From Littorina saxatilis (lineage: Eukaryota; Mollusca; Gastropoda; Littorinimorpha; Littorinidae): a stretch of DNA of 64,000 bases. Location: assembly GCF_037325665.1 (NCBI RefSeq), contig NC_090253.1, forward strand, positions 16,099,658 to 16,163,657, written 5' to 3'. Below, one piece after another: positions 50,137 to 62,900 of the stretch (position 1 is the stretch's first letter; the number at the start of each line of letters is the position of its first letter). The translations under genes were made by a program, and so were the position numbers. A model generated the notes under the pieces. It was not told where the DNA came from and did no database searches. It saw only the letters and a list, made by a program, of their open reading frames with translations.

Positions 50137-50644
50137 CAGGGTTCGTACAGAGTCCTTGAACCCTGGAAAACTCCTTGAAAATTGGAAAACCTTTTCCAGG
50201 CCTTGAAAAGTGCTTGAAAATAAAGTTTTGTTAAATAGTCATTGAAAAGTACTTGATTTTTCCAATTGTTGCCTATACATTTCGTCAGCAGCTTGTCTTA
50301 TTTAAAAAAAAATGCAACCCCCTTTTTTTTCGTCAAATACAGTACACACATTTTGGGAGAATAAAAGATCGAGTGAAAACGAAAGCAGCCGAACTAACTA
50401 TTACTAGTCACCCGTGAAAACGAAAGCAGACGAACTAACTATTACTAGTCACCCGTAGTTGCTTCCCTTCCCGGAAGTTGGCAAGGGAAACAACTACGGA
50501 ATGACTAATAGTTTGCAGACTTGAAAAACTGCAGGTAAGCTTGGTGCTTTGCATTAATTTGGGGAAAATCATGTCCTTGAAAAGCATTTATTTGGTCCTG
50601 GAAACTCATTGAATTGTATCAGCTCTGCCCTGCAGGTACCCTGT
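50137..50644. mobile_element. hAT-like MITE with 6-bp target duplication (CAGGGTTCGTACAG)
   Basis: CAGGGTTCGTACAGAGTCCTTG at the left and GCAGGTACCCTG at the right, flanked by TATAAA on both sides (50131-50136 and 50645-50650). The middle has a 39-bp tandem duplication (GTGAAAACGAAAGCAG...TAGTCACCC) and a foldback (CCGTAGTTGCTTCCCTTCCC, with its complement about 25 bp later). Non-coding. Confidence 0.85.
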
Positions 50645-50899
50645 ATAAATGTACAAGTACTCCTGTTGTAAGATTTACCTCCCTTTAGAGACCTTGTTTT
50701 CTCAGATGTTTTGCTATCTTAAAAAGAGGGTTTTGACTGTTATTGTCAGTAGCTCCGCTTTTTTTCTGAGTGGAGGTACTAGACAAAGTAACCAGGCAGC
50801 AAGGAAGGAGTCAGGTTTTACCTCATGTACCACTAGTCTTCAAAACCCATTCACGTTTAACGAATTACTGTCACCTTCCCAGATCTGTCAAGGGGTTTC

Positions 50900-52600
50900 T
50901 TATTTAGGAATTAATTGTGCAGATTGACACTAGTGTAAAATACAAATATAATTCACACTAAAATTCCCACCTTGCACGATGCTTGTGTAGAAATTTGATG
51001 ACTTTTTCTTTTAGTGCTTCTGAGATATTTTTTTTTTAGGTGTTTACAGGGGGAGGTTCACTTAAGTGATTTTCGGGGCTCTGTATTCAGACCTCTTATT
51101 GTTTGAGTTGGTATGATTTTGCAAGTTTATTTTGGCTCGAAAACAGTCTCACACTCATAGTACTTAGACTTAGGATGATTTTGAATTGTACAGCATAATT
51201 ATTGCAAGGCACAATAACTGAATCACACTGATATCCATATATTTATTCTGCTGAAAGATTATAAAGTCTGGTCTCATTTATATCAAGTGCATGTATATCA
51301 TCCATGGTGATGGCATTTACTGGAAGACTTCATTATTTCGATTGATTGAAATCTGAAATTACCTCAAAATCAAATGCCTAAACTGTTTGGTTTAGAGCTG
51401 CTGGTTTGTGTTTTTCTCAATATATGTTTCCCTGCGAAGATTATGCAAACAATGTGCCAGCCACTAGTCTATAACTGAATGACTGGCTCAAGTGGGAACT
51501 ATGCTCAGTGGTGCTATTTTGGGCTGGCTAGTACTAGTAGATGATATAGCACAAACACTCCTGTACATTTTGTCAAAGAATGTTCACACATTTGCCTTAC
51601 TTTGACACTCAATGTTTAAATGATGCACAATTTGTGTATAGACATTTACATGTTTATCTTTTAATGAATAGATGCGCAAGATACTACTTTGAAGGCATTA
51701 TGTTTTTCCTTTGCTTTGTAATATTATCATCTTTTGTTCATTTTTTGTCTTTCTGATGCACAGACTTGCTTGTCATGATTTTCTTATTGTAATGATATTT
51801 TGCAATATTTTACTACCGTAAGTCGGTTTTACCACTTGGTGCTTTTAGATGATTTTGTGATAATTTTAGTTGGCTTTATATGTAGATCTCATTTATTGAT
51901 TTAATGATTGGTGTTTTTATGTGCATGATTTGCAGTTGATTAACATTTGTGTATGTTGTTTTTATGATGAATCTCATAAAATATGCAACAAATTCTTTTA
52001 TTTCAAATTTGAAACCTGTGGTATAACTATGTGAGCCATCTGTGCAATGTAATAAGTGATGATGGGAAAAGGCGAAAAGACATGTATACGACTCTTGTGT
52101 CGGTGTGATAATTGTGTGGTTTGAAGTCATCAGGCTGAAATAATGTGTCTACTGTGTGAGAACTTTGTGGTTAAAAATTAGTTGAATGGAAAAGGAAAGA
52201 AATACATGTAAACTTTGTGTATTAAATACTTTGTTGTGTTAAATGAAAGAAAGACTAAAGTACTTCATATTCCTGCATGATAACTCGTTGGTTCCTGAAA
52301 GGGAAGATTTGAAAATAAAACTTCAGATTAGCTCACATAGTAAAACTATAGATTGTGTAATAAAAACGTTTGAGCACCCTGATTCTGAAAGCTGTTTCAA
52401 AAATACTGGAGAATTTAAAATGTTATATAAATGTTAAAAGAGAATAGCAAATTAAACAAAAAATACCTGGAATAAAATGAAAGGCATGGACTGCGAACTT
52501 TCCAAAATCAAGGATCAGACAAGAGAAAAGGGTATTTTGTCCAACGTTTATGAGAGAGAAAAAACGGGACATCCCTTCTGACAAGTCTGGAATATTTGCA
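50900..52600. other. AT-rich non-coding stretch, nothing recognised
   Basis: No long frame, no terminal repeats and no splice-consistent exon. The stretch lies beyond the PRR11 stop and the repeats that follow it. Confidence 0.55.
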
Positions 52601-52612
52601 AGTGAACCCCAA

Positions 52613-52955
52613 AATTAAATATAAAAATTATGATCAAAATTAAATTTCCGAAATCAATTTGAAAACAATTTCATCTTATTCCTTGTCGGTTCCTGATTCC
52701 AAAAACATATAGATATGATATGTTTGGATTAAAAACACGCTCAAAAAGTTAAAACGAAGAGAGGTACAGAAAAGCGTGCTATGCAGCACAGCAAAACCAC
52801 TACCGCGCTAAACAAGCTCGTCAGTTTCACTGCATTTTGCACGAGCGGCGGACTACAGTCATTGTGAAAAAATGCAGTGCGTTCAGTTTCATTCTGTGAG
52901 TTCCACAGCTTGACTAAATGTAGTAATTTTGCCTTACGCGACTTGTTCGCTATTG
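52613..52955 (+). repeat. dispersed repeat, 3' portion (same family as 32266-32850)
   Basis: It shares AAAATTAAATTTCCGAAATC and ATCTTATTCCTTGTCGGTTC with 32.8 kb. It then goes on to GCGGACTACAGTCATTGTG and ends GCCTTACGCGACTTG. TGACTAAATG appears near this end and also near the start of the other copy, which suggests imperfect terminal repeats. Confidence 0.6.
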
Positions 52956-53224
52956 TGAAAGGTTGAATGCATAATCTAGCTACTGTTTGATTTTGAAGTG
53001 GGTTTTTTTTCTTCCGTTTTCTGTTTTCTTTTGTTTTGAAATGAACTACACAATGTTGCCTGTCTGTTGTAGATCATATTCATTGATACATGCTTTTTGC
53101 AATAGAAAATTGTAAGTGCTTGATGACGATAATTAAATTGTTTTTACAATGCTTTCTACTTGTCTTGATTGTCTTCCAGGCCTGCGAGTGTGAATGTACC
53201 TAGCCCATACTTTTGCAGGCATAT

Positions 53225-53226
53225 TC

Positions 53227-53280
<54 letters not shown>
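53225..53280. repeat. (AC)n microsatellite
   Basis: Pure AC of about 48 bp. Confidence 0.95.
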
Positions 53281-53282
<2 letters not shown>

Positions 53283-53610
53283 TTGAAAATACTTTGTAGT
53301 TTAAAGGACTGCTGGTGTAGGACATTCAATTGCAAATATTAGATTTTTTTTTATTGATTTGAGAATATACAGCAGCAAATTAACATTACAAACACAAACT
53401 TGTGAATGTCATCCTATGGTTAACTAACTTCCACACCCAAATCAAATTAAATATTTGGTACATTAATTAAACTTTATACACACAGTATGATTATGATCAT
53501 GAAAATGTACAGACCACTGGGGTCCTGATTTGGCCTATATATGGTCCGCTGGACCCAAAAAGCAACAGATATCATTACAGACCACTGCCTTCCTCTTTTT
53601 CATGTATACA

Positions 53611-53705
<95 letters not shown>
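53611..53705. repeat. (CT)n microsatellite
   Basis: About 93 bp of CT. It directly precedes a LINE fragment. The Ser/Leu and Glu/Arg frames across it are artefacts. Confidence 0.95.
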
Positions 53706-53708
<3 letters not shown>

Positions 53709-53734
53709 CAAGAAAACTGTTTTTTCAGGCACAT

Positions 53735-54627
<893 letters not shown>

Positions 54628-54904
54628 CATACACGTGCATATATTCAGTCTGGGGTTCGGCCGTGCATTTTATCAGCAATCGTTCCATCAGAACACTGTC
54701 CATTTTACGTAGCAGAGAAATCATTTTGGTGATTTCAGAGCACAAGACATGCACCTAATTACTTAGCCATAGAGCTAATTTAAGCATAAAGTTAAGCCGA
54801 TCATCTCTCCGTACTCAGCGGTCATGTACCGAGTTAAATTAAATACTCCTCGTCAAATTACATTCACAATGGTATGCACGTACACTGCTCTATTCTTCTT
54901 CTTC

Positions 54905-55033
54905 TCCTCCTCCTTCTTCATTCGTAGGCTGAAACTCCCGCGTTCACTCATGTTTTTGCACGAGTGGGGTTTTACGCGTATATGCCCGTTTTTACCCCGC
55001 CATTCAGGCAGCCATACGCCGCTTTCGGGGGAA
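54905..55033 (-). repeat. SINE 3' fragment just behind a host stop codon
   Basis: On the minus strand it reads CCCCGAAAGCGGCGTATGGC, then GCGGGGTAAAAACGGGC, CACTCGTGCAAAAACATGAG and a GAAGAAGGAGGAGG tail. This is the 3' part of the SINE at 48720-49093. It begins about five bases beyond the stop codon (55039-55041) of the Death-domain gene and in the same sense, so it probably forms the start of that gene's 3' UTR. Confidence 0.8.
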
Positions 55034-55038
55034 CTGGT

Positions 55039-55735
55039 CTATCTGACGACATTGATCTTTTCCTCTATCTTGTTGGCCACCGCCTGTTTCTTGATGCTCT
55101 TGAGCGTCCTGACAAGGGCGTTGATGGAGGCGTTCTGACTGAGTCGTTTCCACTTCTCCAGGCTTCGGACCGCCGCCCCGCGCAGTCCTATGTCTTGCTT
55201 TTGGGACCCCAGGTCGATCACTGCAAAATTAACGGACAATGACGTCATAGTACATGATGGAATACTCCAATGGCAATTTATTTATGTATTTTTCACTTGT
55301 TCAGGCTGTGATTCTTCTCCCAACCCCAACCCCTGGTCCCCCCCCCCCCCCCTCGGTCCTATGTCTTGATTCTTGGACCCCAGATCAATCCCTGCAAATG
55401 AGAGCACAGTGACGTCATGGCCGACTGTGGCGTAATGCCGTTAAATACAGTGATGTAGCAACGGCGTTGTCAGTGACTGAGACGTTTATTTCAACTTCTA
55501 CAAACTGCGAATCAGTCGTTGTCCCACGCAGTGCTATGTCTTGCTCTTGGATCACTGCAAAATCACTACGTGATAGTGCATTATGCTATGACACAGTGGT
55601 AAACTGGTGGTGTTCTGGATGAGACCTTTTCATATCTCTATTGACTGGGAACAGCTGCCCCACGCAGTCCTGTATCTTTTTTTGAGGAACCAGCGTTGCT
55701 CACAGAAACAAATCAGAGTAAAATTATGTCCCCAC

Positions 55736-55768
<33 letters not shown>

Positions 55769-58230
55769 CGAAAACATCAACAACAAATCTATGCCAACCC
55801 AGTGTACTAAAAAAAACCACCACAACAATAACATCAAAACAAATCTATACCCACCCTGTATATCATGACTACGTGTATTCATGTCCCGTTCAGGTGTAAA
55901 AGGCAGCTTGTTGTAGAGAAAGGCCCAGTCTTGTCCTATATCAGCTGCTGTCACCCGAAACGCCTCTTCAAAGGGATCTGGAATAAATATAATTATATTG
56001 ATACATTTATCCCGACAACATTGACAGATATAAACTATTCTTAAAGCATAATCATCAGAAGTGTAAGCATCTCTCATACGATTTGTCTAGACTTTACAAT
56101 GAGATCAACTTTGTTGATGTCCCACTGTTGATAAACATGAAAAACCCGATTTGAGAGAAGAAAAGCCCTAATTGTTCCATATCAGGGCCAGCTAATGTTA
56201 GTAAATGTCAAACTGCCGACCCCCGCACACAATTTACTTGTGCCGGTTTGCTCCGGATTTGTATGGCTGTACTTCATGACATCATTTTTGTGTGTCAAAA
56301 AAAGTTGAGACGGCACTGTGGCGACCGCATTTATTAAACTATCCTCCTCCCCCCCCCCCCATTTTTTAACAATCAGACTAAGGGACTTCAATTCAGCTTG
56401 GTACCTAAACACAGTCAAAATTTAAAATATAAAAAAAAGATCCTCCTCACCAAATACCGAAAGCTTCCGTCCCGGTGAGAAGCCTTCAGCATGTATCTTT
56501 TTGACGGTACCAGGGTTGATCTTAATGGCTCGTATCGTTCGCAGTGCTGCCAGCTTTTCTGCCATGGTCTTGTTCTCGTCTTGAAGGTCACGCAGCTCAC
56601 GAGACTTGCCTTCTGCGTCGACGTAGGCCAAGCCGCCTGCTCGGTTGCTTCGGTCAAACAATGCCTGCAAAAAAAGTGGAAATTATTTGATATTTGAAAG
56701 AGTTCTAAAGTAAAGTGTCAGAATCATCTGTCAAGTATTTTATGTTGGTGCGAATCGCTTGATGTTCGTGACACAGACACACGTCTACGCACACTCGCTC
56801 GATCTAAATCCCCTTTCCGTTGGCAAAACATTCAGTCAAATATTTACTGAATGTAAAATGTAAGTAAGTAAGAAAGTAAGTGTATACAGTACATGTACAC
56901 AAACAAACTAGCAAGTCAGTCAGTTTGTGAGTGAATAAATCAAAATTGTGAACAAATGAATAAGCTGGTATTTTTGAGTCACTTGAGAAAAAGTGACTCT
57001 ATGTAATCGGTCAGTGTTAGTCTGTCCGGCCGGCCGGCCGCCGGCCGGCCGGCCGTCCGGCCGGCCGTCCGTAGACACCACCTTAACGTTGGACTTTTCT
57101 CGGAAACTATCAAAGCGATCGGGCTCATATTTTGTTTAGTCGTGACCTCCAATGACCTCTACACTTTAACGATGGTTTCGTTGACCTTTGACCTTTTTCA
57201 AGGTCACAGGTCAGCGTCAAAGGAAAAATTAGACATTTTATATCTTTGACAAACTTTTCTCGGAAACTATCAAAGCGATCGGGCTCATATTTTGTTTAGT
57301 CGTGACCTCCAATGACCTCTACACTTTAACGATGGTTTCGTTGACCTTTGACCTTTTTCAAGGTCACAGGTCAGCGTCAAAGGAAAAATTAGACATTTTA
57401 TATCTTTGACAAAGTTCATCGGATGTGATTGAAACTTTGTAGGATTATTCTTTACATCAAAGTATTTACATCTGTAGCCTTTTACGAACGTTATCAGAAA
57501 AACAAGGGAGATAACTAGCCTTTTCTGTTCGGCAACACACAACTTAACGTTGGGCTTTTCTCGGAAACTATAAAAGTGACCGGGCTCAAATTTTATGTGA
57601 ACGTGACTCATTGTGTTGTGAATAGCAATTTCTTCCTGTCCATCTGATGCCTCATATAATATTCAGAACTGCGAAAGTGACTCGATCGAGCGTTTGCTCT
57701 TCTTGTTTCTTTTAGAGTAATAGATGGGAAACCGAATACAAATATTCCAATTCAACCGTACCTGAAATTTGTGGACCTCCTTCTGCACGGAGTAGCGTTC
57801 TTTGCGGACCTTGTCCATGTTTAGGCGCACGGCGTCCAGGCGTTTCTCCAGCTTGCCCAGCTCTGCTTGCTGTCCCGTGGCCTTGGCCATGATGCGTTTG
57901 TATAGGTTCTCCGAGTTGTACTGCCGCGTGTAGTACTCTTGGAGGCACGCGTCCAGCTCTCGCTTCTTTGTCTCAATCTCGCTCTCCAGCTGTGTGGATT
58001 GATAGACAAAACTAGTGGAGAAGATGGCGATGAAGGTGTGGTGGTGTTGTTGCTGTTGGTGTTGTTGATGATGATGATGGTGGCGATAGCGACAACGACG
58101 ACGACGACGATGATGATGACGAAGACGATGATGATGATGATGTTGCTGCTGCTGCTAATGATGATGGTGGCGATAGCAACAACGACGACGATGATAAAGA
58201 TGACGACGACGATGATGATGGTGGTGGTGG

Positions 58231-58297
<67 letters not shown>

Positions 58298-58312
58298 AGC
58301 GACGACGAAGAC

Positions 58313-58353
<41 letters not shown>

Positions 58354-59666
58354 CGTCGACTACAACAATGACGACGACGAAGATGATGATGATACTTTCT
58401 TTTCCCGTTTCTCTGTCCCTTCCAAGGACATAGAGAGAACGATTTTTGGGACAGATGGTGGTTGTGGTGGTGGGGTGGTGATTGATGATAACAATTATAA
58501 ACAAGAGGCGAAGCCTTCAAGGCTCCCGTAAGAAATCGACAAACAGTAACACAAACTCATTCACTCCGTCACACATACACACACGCAGTAAGCATAGGGG
58601 ACACGGTGCAAGAGTGGGAGACACTAGATCTAGATCTGTCTCTGTAGCCAACTTACGGGGACACGCCCAGAGACTATAGAGTATACAGTCTGTGTACTCT
58701 ACAGTCTCTGACACGCCTGCCGAGATCGACACTGCGCTAGCGGCTTTCGACAGCGCTTCCTCGCGCACACACTGGAAACACGCTGTGCAAATCAACCTGT
58801 AGGAAATCTCCTTTGGTATCTTCTTTATTTATTTTTCTGGAGCTACGAAACCGAACAAAGAGAAATCGTCTTCCCCGAATCGGCGAACTGCAGCTCGGTG
58901 AGTTGAACTGAATCGATACCACAATCCTTCACTGACGCGATCTGACCTAACCTTGACCCCTGACCTGGTCTACATACCACACACGACACAAACCAGTCAC
59001 CTGTTTTTACCCCCCCCCCCCCCCCCACAAAAAAAAAAAAAACCACCACCCATTTTCTTTGGATACACACTTTAACTGCATACGTGCCGACGAAATGTTG
59101 ATCATTGCTTCAATACTTTGAAGCTGTTGCTTGGATAATAACCAGGTAAAATGAGTATTTCGGTGTTTAGTCAAATGTTAAAGTTTCTACCACAGACATA
59201 CACACACACGCACGCACGCACAGACAGACAAAGCTACGATCGCATAGGCTACACTTACGTGAGCCAACCAGAGAGTGTAGAAAAAGCCCTGCTTACCTTA
59301 GTGCCACTATCCACGAGAACCATTTCCTGTCGGCGACAAAACCTGCGCTGCTCCATGGATCGTACAAGCTTCTCTCGTAACTTGGTCGTCTGGTGATGAG
59401 TTCGATTCACCTGTTGAACGCAAGACTGACTGGTGAAAGGCTCAACATGTTATGGAATAGAAAAAAACAGATAGACTGGTCATTATCTGTATCGTAAGTG
59501 TTTGTCTGTCTGTCCACTTAAAAGATCCGTGGGTCGAAGTACAGACACTGTAATGTTTCGTTTTGTCATGAAGTAAACGTTCCAATAACCTACCATTAAC
59601 AAGAGGCGAAGCCTTCAAGGCTCACGTAAGAAATCGACAAACAGTAACACAAACTCAATCACTTCG

Positions 59667-59705
<39 letters not shown>

Positions 59706-59929
59706 GCGGCATAGGTGACACTGTGCAAGAAAGCGAGACACTAGATCTAGATCTGAATGGCCGATTTCGAAGAAAAAACTAGTCTCGGCCCGCTCGGCAA
59801 AATAACAATGACCGAGACTTTCAGTAATTCCTTCGCGTGACGTCTAACCCTCTTACGTCATAATGTGACGTCTTCAAATGTTGTGACGTCTTCAAATGTT
59901 AAAGTTTCTACCACAGACATACATACATA

Positions 59930-59969
<40 letters not shown>

Positions 59970-62900
59970 CAGACAGACAAAAGTTAGCATCGCATAGGCT
60001 ACACTTACGTGAGCCAAAAATGAGATGGAAAACATTCTGCAACGATAATCAAAGCCTCATCGATTCACATTTCAAACAATAAAGAGTGAAAGTTAGAACG
60101 TCTAGCTCAGGTTTTAAAAAAAAGGAGAGAGGAAGAAAGAGTCACACAAAAAACAGAAACGAAAATTGAAAATGTTTTGCTCTGGGTGTTTTTTTAATGT
60201 TTTTTTATTTTTATTTTTTTTATCAGAAAGTGCAATCGTGGTTCATTCAACATCAGGATGAACGTAATTAAATGTGGCTTTAACCGAGATGGTTTGATTA
60301 TGTCCACCTGGTAGGTAAAGTGGAACCCCCCCCTTCAAAGACCTAACAAAAATCTGAGAAACAGAATGGAGGTCTCATAAAGGAAGGAGACTCAAAATGA
60401 GGGTACATTCACAGAGGTTTTGAACAGAAAGTCTGAAAAGGCAAGGTCTTAAAAGGCATGAGGTCTTACATTGGGGAGTCTTAAAAGCGGGATTCACAGA
60501 CTACACTTTGCCCAGCAGGCTTACCTTTCCTTTCATGTCGTCAGATCTCATCAAGGACCTGCGCGTGTCTTCAGTCACCTGCACCTTCCTCCTCAAGATG
60601 TCGTTGGCCTCGTCCTGTAGCTTGCGGGCATAGGCCTCGTCCGCCGTCACCCAGTCTTTCAGCGGGTTGTAGATTCGTGGGAACACCTGCAGAAAGACAG
60701 AAATGGGCATTGGTGTACCTAGTTGTGGAACCGGCACCGTTGGCCTAGTGGTAAGGCGTCCGCCCCGTGATCGGGAGGTCGTGGGTTCGAACCCCGGCCG
60801 GGTCATACCTAAGACTTTAAAATTGGCAATCTAGTGGCTGCTCCGCCTGGCGTCTGGCATTATGGGGTTAGTGCTAGGACTGGTTGGTCCGGTGTCAGAA
60901 TAATGTGACTGGGTGAGACATGAAGCCTGTGCTGCGATTTCTGTCTTGTGTGTGGCGCACGTTATATGTCAAAGCAGCACCGCCCTGATATGGTCCTTCG
61001 TGGTCGGCGTTAAGCAAACAAACAAATCCTAGTTGTAGGAATTCTTTAGGCCTAAGTTGCTTTGTCTCTATACCGTACCAGCCACACCCAACACATCTCC
61101 CCACGTCCTCCTCCAGTGCCCACCTGCGTGCCCGGTGTCCTCTTGCCTTACGCTGTTGTTTGTTTTTCTCAATATCTACCTCCAGATGCCCTTAGCGACA
61201 TGCTTTGAAATTTCACACACATACACACACACAAACACACACACACACACAAACACACACGCACACACACACACACACACACACTCGCACATCCCCCCCC
61301 CCCCCCCCCCCATATATATACATACCCCAGATTCTTCCCCAGGGCTTTTCTCTCAAACTATACCTCCAGGGCGAGATGCATGTAGTGCAGCACTTTGTCG
61401 TAGTTGAGCACGTAGTTCTCAAAGGTGGGCCCAGCGTCCTTGATGCTCTTCAGCACGTCGTCCAGCAGGGCGAAGGAGTCCTTGATGACTCCCCTCCACC
61501 TCGTGATGTTGTTCTCGTACTCCTGTCTCGGAAATTAATGATATACGATACCGATACACGCACCTGCCTAGCGGCGACCTCACGATTATTTTTCTAATGC
61601 TGGTATGTTGGAGTCACCGAGAAAAATGTCGTTCTCGAAATGCTTTGTCACTTTCTCGGGAGACATTCAGAAGAAGTGATAGAAATTTTACATGACGTCG
61701 TTATTTCCGTTATGACGTCTTTTCGAATTAGTTTGGCTTTTGTCGTTGAAGATTTCACGTCAAAGAATAGGGTCAAAGAGAGACGTCTTGTTTTTTTATT
61801 TTTGTTTTTTCATTTTGTTCGTTTAAACTATATTGTACCTCTTTCAGTGTATTCAAGACATCTGGTGTGTCTATGCTGCGTATGGCCAGCCCAAAGTGGT
61901 CTGCGTGTTATCTTAATCAATTACAATTTTCATCGTGAGATTTGTGGCAAAACCAAAGTCGTATTAATTTTGTTATCTTAATGTTGATATATCGGCAATC
62001 GTATTTAGCAGAGTTCTTATCACTTATCTTATATTTCGCTGGTGGCACAGAATCGCCAAAAGTCGTAATGATATACGTTACCGATATCTATATACACAGC
62101 CTGGCGATGATTATTTTGCTACTGCTGATATGTTGAAGTCAGCGAGACCAACCTCGTTCTTGAAATGGCCTCCCCCGGATTTAAATCCCCGAGATTTCTA
62201 TCTTTGGGGGTTCCTGAAAGACAACGTCTACAGGAACAACCCACAGACAATCACAGAACTCAAGCGAGCCACCTCAACAACCATTCGCGGAATCTCGCAA
62301 CAGGAGTGTGTGTGGGTGATTGATAACTTTGCGCGGCGAGTTCAAGTTTGCCTGCCGCGGCGCGGAGGCCATTTGGAGCATGTTCTGTAGAATGAGCATA
62401 ACTTTGTCACATCCTCGAGAGACATGAGTGAAGAGACAGAATTGTGACGTGACGACTTTGAGCATTAGCTTGCTTTCATATTGAAAATCATTACTTAAGA
62501 TTGCAGTTATTACTTAAATATACCCGCTTTTAATGCTTATTTACAAGCATCACAGTGACACGAATACCCTTCATTATCATTTTCAAACTATTTTTAATCA
62601 TAACTTTTACACTATTTGTAATTGTCACTTTTACACTATTTGTAACTATCACTTCTGGCGCTAAGTGCGGCACCATACACACCTGAACACATCGAATCTC
62701 GTTCGTGCCGGCTTCCGCTGAAAAGGAGTGGCAGTACCGCCCGATGTGGTCTTCAAGGGCCTCTCTCAGCTTCTGACTGGCGTTGGCCACCAGTTCTTCA
62801 AAGTGAACCGCTCGCTCCAACGCCGCGTCCATGTGTGGGACATCTCGGGCGTACAGAATCACCGCCGCCTCTCGGGCCTTTTCGTAGTGCGGTCGGAAGT

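Noticed and set aside
57821-58520. poly-Ile, poly-Met and poly-His frames
   Set aside because: GAT triplet repeat read in three frames.
60733-60806. tRNA gene
   Set aside because: A and B boxes are present, but the element continues into a SINE body with flanking duplications.
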